Assembly: GCA_016721845.1 (NCBI GenBank)
Contig: JADKHK010000007.1
Coordinates: forward strand, 159,485 to 223,484
From: Lysobacterales bacterium
Lineage (GTDB): Bacteria; Pseudomonadota; Gammaproteobacteria; Xanthomonadales; Ahniellaceae
DNA: 64,000 nt
Reading direction: 5' to 3'
In this document: positions 8,927 through 17,213 of the stretch, piece by piece
Layout of the letters: each line of letters starts with the position of its first letter
Position numbering within the stretch: the stretch's first letter is position 1
Notes under the pieces: model-generated
Told to the model about the DNA's origin: nothing
What the model saw: only the letters and a program-made list of their open reading frames with translations
Database searches by the model: none
Made by a program: the position numbers and the translations under genes

Positions 8927-9955
8927 TTGCGAACCGCCATCGTGCTGATGACCCACCGCTTCGATCCGTCCATCCTGGCCGAGTTCGAACGCATGCGCGC
9001 CGCGCTGCACGCAGGCGATCGCGCCTTCGTGCTGAGTGATGCCGAGGAATTGCCGGACGACCTCGCGGCGCCGGTGCATCGCTTCACGCTGGGGCGCGTG
9101 GCGACCCGGGCGAAACGCCTGGTCGGCCACGAGATCATGTGGAACCTGCACCTGGCCTGGCTCGACTTCTTCGACGCCCATGCCGACTTCGACCACTACT
9201 GGTTCATCGAGTACGACGCGGTCTATGCCGGACCGTGGCGCGACCTGTTCGATGCCTTTCGCGACCAGCCGCACGACCTGTTCTGCGCGCACTTGCGCCG
9301 ACATGCCGAAGAACCGGACTGGCACTGGTGGCACGAGATCCATCCACCCGACGGCGTGCTTGACCCGGCGTCGTGCGTGCGCGGATTCCTGCCGATCGCG
9401 AGATTGTCGCGGCACGGGTTTGCCGTCCTGCGCGATCAGGTGCGCGCCGGCTGGAGCGGATTCTTCGAAGGGCTGCTGCCGACCTTGCTGCACCTGCAGG
9501 GGCTGCGCATCGGCGATTTCGGCGGCGATGGTGCATTCGTGCCGGAAGGATTTCGCGAGCGCTTCTACACGAGCGCGAGCGATCGAGCCGGCAGCTTGCA
9601 CAATCTCGGCACCCACCGTTTCCGTCCGCCGCTCGCCTATCCGCGGATCCTGCCGGGTCGCATCTATCACCCGGTGAAGCCCGAGTCCTGCCTCGTCGAT
9701 GCCGGTGTCGACGACGTCGAACGCAGTGGCGCGGCGATCGCCAATGCACTGGAGCAGATCCGCCAGCGCCGCCAGCAGCGGGCCGCGAGCGGCACGCGCG
9801 ACGTCGATCTCGACACCGTGCTGCAAGCCTTGACCGGGCTCGACGTGCCGACCCTGCGCAACGCGATCGAGCGGCACGTCGAAGCGACCGCGGGCGATCA
9901 CCGTTTCATCCTGCTGCGGCAGCGTCTGGAGCGACTGGTGGACGCCGCGGCATGA
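8927..9955 (+). CDS. Putative glycosyltransferase-like protein linked to galactofuranose gene
   Basis: A 342-residue cytosolic protein starting at a TTG codon. It opens with a Rossmann-like strand (AIVLMTHRF), and at about 87-101 has FDHYWFIEYDAVYAG, with an EYD where many glycosyltransferases have DxD. I recall similar sequences from the DUF3405 group of eukaryotic and bacterial predicted glycosyltransferases, but I am not certain. Its stop overlaps the start of the UDP-galactopyranose mutase gene (ATGA), so it probably acts with it, perhaps adding galactofuranose to a surface glycan. That role is inference from the neighbour. No membrane segment is visible. Confidence 0.6.
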   Translation: MRTAIVLMTHRFDPSILAEFERMRAALHAGDRAFVLSDAEELPDDLAAPVHRFTLGRVATRAKRLVGHEIMWNLHLAWLDFFDAHADFDHYWFIEYDAVYAGPWRDLFDAFRDQPHDLFCAHLRRHAEEPDWHWWHEIHPPDGVLDPASCVRGFLPIARLSRHGFAVLRDQVRAGWSGFFEGLLPTLLHLQGLRIGDFGGDGAFVPEGFRERFYTSASDRAGSLHNLGTHRFRPPLAYPRILPGRIYHPVKPESCLVDAGVDDVERSGAAIANALEQIRQRRQQRAASGTRDVDLDTVLQALTGLDVPTLRNAIERHVEATAGDHRFILLRQRLERLVDAAA

Positions 9956-11100
9956 ACGCATTGCTGGTGGTCGGTGCCGGCTTTTCCGGTGCGGTGCTGG
10001 CCCGCGAACTGGCCGAGGCCGGATTCGACACGCACGTCATCGACCAGCGCGATCATGTCGCCGGGCATTGCCACAGCGCGCGCGACGCCGAGACCGGCGT
10101 GATGGAACATGTCTACGGGCCGCACATCTTCCACACCAGCAACGACGCGGTCTGGCATTACCTGCAGCGCTTCGGCGAATGGATGCCCTTCGTCAATCGC
10201 GTCAAGGCGCGCACCGCACGCGGCATCTTCAGCCTGCCGATCAACCTGCACACGATCAACCAGTTCTTCGGCACCGCGATGGGGCCGGACGAGGCGCGCG
10301 CTTTCGTCGCCCGCCTCGCGGCGCGGGACATCGATGTGCCCGCGAACCTGGAAGAACAGGCGCTGAAGTTCATCGGGCGCGATCTGTACGAGGCCTTCTT
10401 CCGCGGCTACACGATCAAGCAATGGGGCTGCGATCCGACCGAGTTGCCGGCCGACATCCTCAAGCGCCTGCCGGTGCGTTTCAACTACGACGACAACTAT
10501 TACGACAGTCGCCATCAGGCCTTGCCGAAACACGGCTATACCCGCGTCGTCGAGAACATCCTCGATCACCCGCGCGTCCACGTGACGCTGGCGACGCCGT
10601 GGGACGCCGCGATGCAACGCGAGTTCGCGCATGTGTTCCATTCGGGCGCGATCGACGCGTGCTTCGGATTCAGCGAAGGCCGTCTCGGCTATCGCACCAT
10701 GCATTGGCAGCGCAGCGTCCATGACGGCGACTACCAGGGCACGGCCATCATCAACTGCCCGACGCTCGACGTGCCCTGGACGCGCGTGCTCGAGCATCGG
10801 CATCTGTCGCCGTGGGCGTCATGCGAGCGCTCGCTCGTCACGCACGAATTCAGCAAGGAGACCGAGGCCGGCGATCTGCCGTTCTACCCGAAGCGGCTCG
10901 CGGCCGATCGCGAACTTCTCGCCCGCTACGTCGCCAGGGTCGAGGCGCAGCGCAACATGACCTTCATCGGTCGCCTCGGCACCTATCGCTACCTCGACAT
11001 GCACCAGGTCATCGCCGATGCGCTGGATCTGGCGCGTGACTGGTGCGCGGCCCATGCGCGCGGTGCGCCTCGGCCGTTGTTCTCGCGACCGCCGTTGTAG
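9952..11100 (+). CDS. glf: UDP-galactopyranose mutase
   Basis: A 382-residue flavoenzyme interconverting UDP-galactopyranose and UDP-galactofuranose. The FAD-binding fingerprint VVGAGFSGAV is at 6-15, followed by the acidic end of strand 2 (VIDQRDHVAGH) and the UGM signature YGPHIFHT at 55-62. Other family features are YTIKQWG and LGTYRYLDMHQVIADAL near the C terminus, the last being the FAD-contacting segment. It overlaps the preceding gene by four bases. Its presence implies that the organism makes a galactofuranose-containing surface polysaccharide or glycolipid. Confidence 0.95.
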   Translation: MNALLVVGAGFSGAVLARELAEAGFDTHVIDQRDHVAGHCHSARDAETGVMEHVYGPHIFHTSNDAVWHYLQRFGEWMPFVNRVKARTARGIFSLPINLHTINQFFGTAMGPDEARAFVARLAARDIDVPANLEEQALKFIGRDLYEAFFRGYTIKQWGCDPTELPADILKRLPVRFNYDDNYYDSRHQALPKHGYTRVVENILDHPRVHVTLATPWDAAMQREFAHVFHSGAIDACFGFSEGRLGYRTMHWQRSVHDGDYQGTAIINCPTLDVPWTRVLEHRHLSPWASCERSLVTHEFSKETEAGDLPFYPKRLAADRELLARYVARVEAQRNMTFIGRLGTYRYLDMHQVIADALDLARDWCAAHARGAPRPLFSRPPL

Positions 11101-11122
11101 CCGATCGCGCGCCGGACCGATC

Positions 11123-11158
11123 GGCGCATCCGGACTCTTCCGAGCAACCGGATGCGCC
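11123..11158. terminator. Bidirectional hairpin between glf and the BON gene
   Basis: GGCGCATCCGG at 11123-11133 pairs perfectly with CCGGATGCGCC at 11148-11158. The loop carries a small inner CTC/GAG stem. It sits between two convergent genes (stops at 11100 and 11183), so it can serve both. There is no long T-run on either side. Confidence 0.6.
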
Positions 11159-11182
11159 TCGTGGCGAACGGCCGCGCGACCC

Positions 11183-11791
11183 TTACTGGACGATCAGCTC
11201 GTCGGCATCCACCGTCCGCACGCCCTTGGTGTGGCTGGCGATGCGGATGGCTTCATTGCGCGCGGTCAACGACGGCACGGTGCCCTTCAGGCTGACGATG
11301 CGATCTTCGGTATCGACATCAATCTTCATGCCCGGGGTGACGTCGTCGGCGAGCAACTGGCTCTTCACCTTGCCGGTGATCCAGGCATCGCTGACTTCGT
11401 CGCCGGCTTCCTCGGCCGCTTCCCGCACTTCGCCGGAGGCCGTCGCGGTATTCGCATCCTGGCGGCGCTCGCTGCCGTCTGCGGCAATCACGATGTCGTT
11501 GTCGACCGAGCGCACGCCCTTGACCTTGCGTGCCAGTTCGGTGGCCGCCAGCTTGTCGGCCAGCGTGTCAGCGCCGCCGCGCAGCGTGACGTTGCCGTTG
11601 CGGGTGTCGACATTGATGTCGAAGCCTTCGGTGCGCTTGTCGGCGAGCAGCTCCGTTTTCACGGCAGCGGTGATGCTGGCGTCGTCGATGGTTTCCCCGA
11701 GTGAACGATCGGGTTCGCTCGCGATGACATTGCCGACGCCCAGGATGGCAGCAAAGGCCGATGCGATCAGGGTGGTGCGAAGCATGTTCAT
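11183..11791 (-). CDS. Periplasmic BON-domain protein (OsmY-like)
   Basis: A 202-residue exported protein with a signal peptide and two BON domains, at about residues 35-105 and 130-200. Each shows the pattern of a D(A)xIT..VK..L..D helix followed by G.V.L.G strands. BON proteins bind phospholipid surfaces and protect the envelope under osmotic or other stress. A charged Ala/Glu linker (about 106-130) joins the domains. It ends a run of small envelope-stress genes on the minus strand. The 67-bp upstream gap holds a ribosome site (AAGGAGAG) but no recognisable sigma-54 box. Confidence 0.85.
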   Translation of the reverse strand: MNMLRTTLIASAFAAILGVGNVIASEPDRSLGETIDDASITAAVKTELLADKRTEGFDINVDTRNGNVTLRGGADTLADKLAATELARKVKGVRSVDNDIVIAADGSERRQDANTATASGEVREAAEEAGDEVSDAWITGKVKSQLLADDVTPGMKIDVDTEDRIVSLKGTVPSLTARNEAIRIASHTKGVRTVDADELIVQ

Positions 11792-11858
11792 GGGGTCTCT
11801 CCTTGGTCAGACATTCAAAGGCAAGCCGCCGCTTCCGACGGCAACGGCCGGGTGCGGA

Positions 11859-12293
11859 TCAAGCCTCCAGTCGGGCCCGCAACGCACCCACCGCGTTCGA
11901 ACACGCGCGCAGTTGCGGCGCGTGGTAATTCAGGATTTGCAACAAGGTCGGATCATTCGCCGCCCGCAAGGCGTCTTCGAAGGCGAGTTCAAACTGCAGC
12001 TCGCGGTCGGCCAGGTGGCGGATGTAGATGGTCTCGTCGTCGTCGCATACGGTCGCTTTCAGATTCGTCCACAGGTTGGACGCGAAGCCGGTCACCGTGC
12101 CGACCGGCGCAATCAGCCAACGGTGGTAGCCGGCGAGCCACCGCAAGGAGCCGAGCAGCTCGCGTTTTGCGGCGGCCGTCTGCGCCACCAGTTCACGGAC
12201 CCGTGCGCTGCCGAGTTCGCCGAGCGCGTCCTCGCACAGGCCGAGGCCGTCGGCTGCCAAGTGCATCAATCGCATCGCAATGGTCGTATCCAT
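11859..12293 (-). CDS. DUF2383-like helical bundle protein (PA2169 type)
   Basis: A 144-residue, all-helical, soluble protein: MRLMHLAADGLGLCEDAL at the start, ELQFELAFEDALRAANDPTL in the second half and QLRACSNAVGALRARL at the end. The size and helix pattern fit the ferritin-like four-helix DUF2383 family, but no metal-ligand pairs are obvious, so the assignment is tentative. The ATG at 12293 lies 34 bases after the stop of the DUF1328 gene; the longer reading frame upstream is low-complexity antisense. It probably belongs to the stress cluster around it. Confidence 0.6.
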   Translation of the reverse strand: MDTTIAMRLMHLAADGLGLCEDALGELGSARVRELVAQTAAAKRELLGSLRWLAGYHRWLIAPVGTVTGFASNLWTNLKATVCDDDETIYIRHLADRELQFELAFEDALRAANDPTLLQILNYHAPQLRACSNAVGALRARLEA

Positions 12294-12327
12294 GGGCGTG
12301 CACCTCGGTCGGAAGTCGTCGGTCCGC

Positions 12328-12495
12328 TCACGGCATCGGGGTCTTGCGCCCGGTGATGGCGGCGATCGCGAACAACACGATGAAGACGAAGAACAGGATC
12401 TTGGCGATCCCGGTTGCGGCGCCGGCGATGCCGCCGAATCCGAGTACGGCCGCAACCAGGGCGATGATCAGGAAGGTGATGGCATAACTGAGCAT
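12328..12495 (-). CDS. DUF1328 small membrane protein (YtjA-like)
   Basis: A 55-residue protein beginning MLSYAITFLIIALVAAVLGF and ending with GRKTP. Two hydrophobic helices are separated by the glycine turn GGIAGAATGIA; this is the typical DUF1328/YtjA sequence. It sits in the inner membrane; function is unknown, and relatives are often induced by stress or in stationary phase. A good ribosome site (AAGGAGACCTCCC) precedes the ATG. It is probably cotranscribed with the DUF2383-like gene 34 bases downstream. A weak -24/-12-like sequence lies about 50 bases upstream, not strong enough to call. Confidence 0.85.
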   Translation of the reverse strand: MLSYAITFLIIALVAAVLGFGGIAGAATGIAKILFFVFIVLFAIAAITGRKTPMP

Positions 12496-12579
12496 GGGAG
12501 GTCTCCTTGCGATGCTGCTGCGCTGACCGGGTTGGTCATGGCGACTGCCGCATGTTGCGGACCAATGATCAATCGCTTT

Positions 12580-13794
12580 TCAATCAATGGCTTGGGGCGA
12601 GGCGTCGGTGGCATCCTGCACGCTGCGGTGGCTGCGGCCTTGCGAAATGCGGGGTCCGTCTTCGAGGATCAGGGCCAGCCAGCGACACGCGGTCACGTGT
12701 TCGCACACCGTCTTCAGGCAGACCAGCATCGGCACCGCCAGCAGCAGGCCGGCCAGGCCCCACATCCAGCCCCAGGCCATCATCCAGACCAGCACCGCGA
12801 CCGGATTCAGGCGCAGCTGCCGACCGAGCAGTTGCGGTGTGACCAGCTGCCCTTCGATCGTCGTCAACAGCAGGAAGGCCGCCGCTGGCATCAGGCCTTG
12901 CGACAGCGTGTCCGCCTGCTGCAGTCCGACCATCGCCAGCAATACCGCCACCACGGTCGCGCCGACATAGGGAATGAAGTTGGACAGTCCCGCAAACACG
13001 CCCCACAGCAAAGGGTCGGGCAAGCCCATCGCCCACAGCACGGCGGTCGTCAGCAGCGCGAGACCGGTGTTGATCGCGACCGTGGTCGCCAGATAGCGGG
13101 CGGTGCCATGCTGGATCTCGCGCACGATGCCGACCACGCTGCGCTTGCGTCCGAGCGTCGGCGCCAGCGTGACCGCCTTGCGCAGCAACGCGTCGCCATG
13201 CACCAGCAGGAAATAGCTCAGCAGCAGGATCACCACGGCGTTGAGCACCAGTTCCGGAGCGCGCTTCAGCATGCCCACCAGGCTGAGGTTCGCGGGGTCG
13301 GCCGTCGCGACTTGCGGCCCGCCGTTCGCCAGTTCGGCCAGCGGCGCCACGGCGCGCGAGACCTCGGCGATCGGCGAGGTCACGGTCTTCAGCTTCTGGG
13401 TGACCGAACGTAGCAATTCGGGCGCATCGTGCACCCAGGATTGCGCAGGCTCGACCAGCGCCGACAGCAGCGCGGTCAGCGCCATCACCACCACAGCCAT
13501 CAGCAGGAAGGAGGCCAGGCTGCGCGGCATCAGTGCAGACAGGCGCCCGACCACCGGCGACAGGCTGATCGCGATCAGCGCGGCCATGGTGAGCGGGATC
13601 AGCAGCGCCTGCGCCGCCCACAACACCACCAGCGCCGCCAGCAGCAGCAATGCGACGAGGCTTCGGGAGATGCTGGCGAGGCGGTCATCGCTCGCGCTGG
13701 CCGCGCGGCTCGTCGACGCTTCGGGCAAGTCGTGCATCCAGTCGGGTTCGGATCGGCGCCGCGGCCAGTCGAGCCAGGATCGTTGCGTGTTCAT
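12580..13794 (-). CDS. AI-2E family (PF01594) transporter
   Basis: A 404-residue polytopic inner-membrane protein. Two helices at about 43-85 with the short loop LLIPLTMAALIAISLSPVV precede a soluble-looking middle segment (about 105-175). Several further helices contain the family motifs SNFIPYVGATVV near 275 and the LLLAVPML region near 365. Family members export autoinducer-2 or other small molecules, or act as sodium/proton antiporters, so the substrate is open. The ATG at 13794 overlaps the stop of the YqjK-like gene (ATGA), making it the last gene of a four-gene coupled operon. Confidence 0.87.
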   Translation of the reverse strand: MNTQRSWLDWPRRRSEPDWMHDLPEASTSRAASASDDRLASISRSLVALLLLAALVVLWAAQALLIPLTMAALIAISLSPVVGRLSALMPRSLASFLLMAVVVMALTALLSALVEPAQSWVHDAPELLRSVTQKLKTVTSPIAEVSRAVAPLAELANGGPQVATADPANLSLVGMLKRAPELVLNAVVILLLSYFLLVHGDALLRKAVTLAPTLGRKRSVVGIVREIQHGTARYLATTVAINTGLALLTTAVLWAMGLPDPLLWGVFAGLSNFIPYVGATVVAVLLAMVGLQQADTLSQGLMPAAAFLLLTTIEGQLVTPQLLGRQLRLNPVAVLVWMMAWGWMWGLAGLLLAVPMLVCLKTVCEHVTACRWLALILEDGPRISQGRSHRSVQDATDASPQAID

Positions 13795-14054
13795 CGTTTG
13801 CTCCTGCGTGGTTCGGCGTGCGCATCGAACGACCGCAGCAGCCGATCCAGCCACGGCCACCACGCCAGTGTTCTTGCGACCGTTCCAGGTGCGCCAAGCC
13901 AGGCACCGAGCAGCAGGCCGGCGATCGCCATCGCGACGACCGACGCGGGCGATCGGCTCAGCTGCTGCCGGCGCGCCTGCCACGCCTGTTGATCGGCCGC
14001 GATCGCCGCGACCAGGGTCGATTGCGATCGCTGCAGTCGCTGCCAGCGGGTCAC
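13791..14054 (-). CDS. YqjK-like small protein
   Basis: An 87-residue protein with a basic, glutamine-rich N terminus (about 1-40), one glycine-rich hydrophobic helix (AMAIAGLLLGAWLGA) and a basic tail. I place the start at GTG 14054 because it overlaps the stop of the previous gene as GTGA and the position matches YqjK in the yqjD-yqjE-yqjK order of enterobacteria. Sequence similarity to YqjK is only general, so the identity rests on gene order, size and topology. The frame upstream of this GTG is antisense-type sequence of the YqjE-like gene. Confidence 0.6.
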   Translation of the reverse strand: MTRWQRLQRSQSTLVAAIAADQQAWQARRQQLSRSPASVVAMAIAGLLLGAWLGAPGTVARTLAWWPWLDRLLRSFDAHAEPRRSKR

Positions 14055-14449
14055 GGCGTGCGTCCGGTCATGAGACCGCGAGTGCCCGGAAAGGTCATCA
14101 CCCGCCACGTCGATCCGGCCGCGCGATGCAGCAGGACCAGCAACAGCGCCTGGGCCAGCAGCAATATCAGCCAGGCGAGGTCGGCGCGATCCATCCACGC
14201 GGCCAGCCACTGGTAGCTGCCGACCACGAGGGTGATCCACGACGACACCAGCACCAGCGCCAGCAGCGGCAGCATCCACGCCAGCCGCTGCAGCCCGAGT
14301 CGGAACAACAGGGTCTCCCGCCGCAACAGGCGTCGCCGCAACGCGACACTGCGGCGCGCCGCGACGATCAGCCCGGGCGCATCCGGTACGGCCCGGGCGC
14401 GTGGCGCGCGATGCGGCGGGCGAACTTTCGGCTGCTCGCCCGCGCGCAT
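14051..14449 (-). CDS. YqjE-like (phage-holin-superfamily type) membrane protein
   Basis: A 132-residue protein. After a basic start come two long hydrophobic hairpins at about 58-82 and 90-108 (LAWLILLLAQALLLVLL), and an amphipathic stretch RRETLLFRLGLQRL at about 44-57. Gene order (after a YqjD/ElaB-type gene, before a YqjK-like one) and topology match YqjE, a small inner-membrane protein that accompanies the ribosome-binding YqjD. It starts three bases after the upstream stop and overlaps the next gene by four bases. The family assignment is moderate. Confidence 0.6.
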   Translation of the reverse strand: MRAGEQPKVRPPHRAPRARAVPDAPGLIVAARRSVALRRRLLRRETLLFRLGLQRLAWMLPLLALVLVSSWITLVVGSYQWLAAWMDRADLAWLILLLAQALLLVLLHRAAGSTWRVMTFPGTRGLMTGRTP

Positions 14450-14452
14450 GGT

Positions 14453-14827
14453 CTAGGCCTTGGCCGCGGCGCGCGTCGACCACAAACGCGCGGCAACGAA
14501 GCCGAGCGCGACTGCCGACATCAGCACCTGGGTCGGGTGTTCGCGCGCATACGTGACGGCATGCCGTGCGGCGCCGCGGGCGCGTTGTCCGGCGGTGCTC
14601 GCCAGCTCGGACACGGCTTGCTTGGCGTCGGCCATCAACAAGCCGGCCGCAGCGAGGCTGGCCTGCAGGTCATGCGACAACTGCGCCATCGGTGCCTGCA
14701 ACGCCACGGACGATCCGTTCATCACGATCGGGCGCGACGATTTCGTCGCGGTCTGTGTTCGTGCCTTGCTGCTGCGGGGCTTCGCCGTCTTGCGGGGGGT
14801 CGTCGTGGATCGGTTCTGGATACTCAT
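14453..14827 (-). CDS. DUF883 (YqjD/ElaB-type) tail-anchored protein
   Basis: A 124-residue protein. Its first 30 residues are Lys/Arg/Thr/Ser-rich and look intrinsically disordered. A helical region follows (about 43-90, with LSHDLQASLAAAGLLMADAKQAVSEL), then a C-terminal HPTQVLMSAVALGFVAARLW segment that anchors it in the inner membrane. That last block is the DUF883 signature. In E. coli, ElaB/YqjD bind ribosomes and respond to stationary-phase stress. It leads the operon DUF883-yqjE-yqjK-AI-2E, and a strong sigma-54 promoter sequence lies about 64 bases upstream of its start. The ribosome site is AAGGAG. Confidence 0.85.
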   Translation of the reverse strand: MSIQNRSTTTPRKTAKPRSSKARTQTATKSSRPIVMNGSSVALQAPMAQLSHDLQASLAAAGLLMADAKQAVSELASTAGQRARGAARHAVTYAREHPTQVLMSAVALGFVAARLWSTRAAAKA

Positions 14828-14890
14828 CTCGATACTCCTTGCGCCGGTGACTGGGCTCTCGACCGGAACGGCCGGGCCGACTCGGAAGAC

Positions 14891-14905
14891 GCAGCAACGG
14901 TGCCA
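14891..14905 (-). promoter_or_regulatory. Sigma-54 (-24/-12) promoter of the DUF883 operon
   Basis: On the minus strand the sequence is TGGCACCGTTGCTGC, with GG and GC separated by exactly 10 bases as sigma-54 RNA polymerase requires (consensus TGGCAC-N5-TTGC). It points at the DUF883 start and gives a leader of about 50 bases. The gene for a sigma-54 activator begins 159 bases away on the other strand. The sequence match is direct; activation by that regulator is inferred. Confidence 0.72.
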
Positions 14906-15063
14906 GTGGCGTCGCCGGACACGATCCCAGCGCGATCAAGCGCTTGCGATTTCGCGCGGCGTGCAGCTTGCAGGATGCGGCGGGTACGGTCGTGCGCACT
15001 GCCGGTCGTCAACGCGGCACCTCCGGGATAGCATCAAGGTTCGCCTCAGCCACGGGAGTCCGC

Positions 15064-16424
<1,361 letters not shown>

Positions 16425-16425
<1 letters not shown>

Positions 16426-16456
16426 AGCGGATGCCTGCGTCGGCAGGCATCCGCTT
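16425..16456. terminator. Bidirectional intrinsic terminator
   Basis: A perfect 14-bp stem, AAGCGGATGCCTGC at 16425-16438 and its complement at 16443-16456, encloses a GTCG loop. It begins at the last base of the response-regulator stop and lies 10 bases from the end of the convergent lipoprotein gene, so it can end both transcripts. The A and T ends of the stem would supply short U-tracts. Confidence 0.8.
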
Positions 16457-16466
16457 CGTCAGGCAC

Positions 16467-16928
16467 TCAAGGCGAGTGGGCGAGGGCGTCGGCCTTGGCT
16501 TCTTCCTCGACCCGAATTGCCCTTGCGTCGGCAACACGGCGCTCGTGTTCGGCCAGGGCATCCGCCTCGCAGGCATCCTTGGCTTTGCCGCGTTCGGTGT
16601 CGCAACGTTCGCGCGCGACGTTCAGATCGGCGTCCGCCTTGGCCACAGCTACCTCGTAATTCGCGGCCGCTGCAGTACGCGTCACATCGGCATGCGCATC
16701 CTGCGCCACGTCGCGGGCTTCATCGCTGGCGTCCTTGATGTCCGCGGACGCGTCCTGCACCGATTCGGCAATCGTCGACTCGGCCTCCTTGCGTGCCTCG
16801 GCGACATCGTCCATCGCTTCCTGCTGCGCAGCCGCAACATCCGCTGCTTGCTGGTCCGCTGATTCCTGGCACGCCGTCAGCGCCAACACGGCAAGTATCG
16901 GCCACCACCAATGGATCTTCCGTTTCAT
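16467..16928 (-). CDS. Small Ala-rich, coiled-coil-prone lipoprotein
   Basis: A 153-residue predicted lipoprotein: a basic start, a hydrophobic stretch, and the lipobox LTAC with the lipidated C20. The mature part is almost wholly Ala/Asp/Glu/Lys/Arg with heptad-like spacing (AQQEAMDDVAEARKEAES and on), so it should be a long helix or coiled coil in the periplasm. No enzyme motif is present. A strong sigma-54 promoter lies 54 bases upstream of the start, linking it to the response regulator encoded convergently. The start at 16928 is chosen over 16955 because it begins the signal peptide. Function unknown. Confidence 0.78.
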   Translation of the reverse strand: MKRKIHWWWPILAVLALTACQESADQQAADVAAAQQEAMDDVAEARKEAESTIAESVQDASADIKDASDEARDVAQDAHADVTRTAAAANYEVAVAKADADLNVARERCDTERGKAKDACEADALAEHERRVADARAIRVEEEAKADALAHSP

Positions 16929-16981
16929 GGTCTTCTCCTCGCGGGAATGCGCCACCGATCATTCGGCGACATCGGTACACG

Positions 16982-16996
16982 GCAGATCGCGTGCCA
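16982..16996 (-). promoter_or_regulatory. Sigma-54 (-24/-12) promoter of the lipoprotein gene
   Basis: The minus strand reads TGGCACGCGATCTGC: a full TGGCACG upstream element with GG and GC 10 bases apart. It points at the lipoprotein start 54 bases away. It is the second of three such boxes near the sigma-54 regulator gene and shares CTGC at the -12 position with the first. Confidence 0.72.
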
Positions 16997-17213
16997 AGTC
17001 CCGCGCGGCCGGATGTCCGTGCCCGGTTGCGCCGGAGCGCATTGAATTTGAAGGCACTCCGGCGTCAGGCGCCGTGGCCGGCCCAGGCGCCGGGTGGCAT
17101 GCAGAACGCGCGAGCCCGGCCTCGGCATCGGGCAGGCTGCAACAGGCGAGGCCGCCAATTTGCGTCTGCGCGCGGGTTGGAACGCTGGCACGAATCGTGG
17201 TCTATCGAACGCC

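Noticed and set aside
17186..17200. TGGCACGAATCGTGG before the hybrid kinase gene, resembling a -24/-12 promoter
   Set aside because: The base pair at -12 is GG, not GC, so the essential downstream element is missing.
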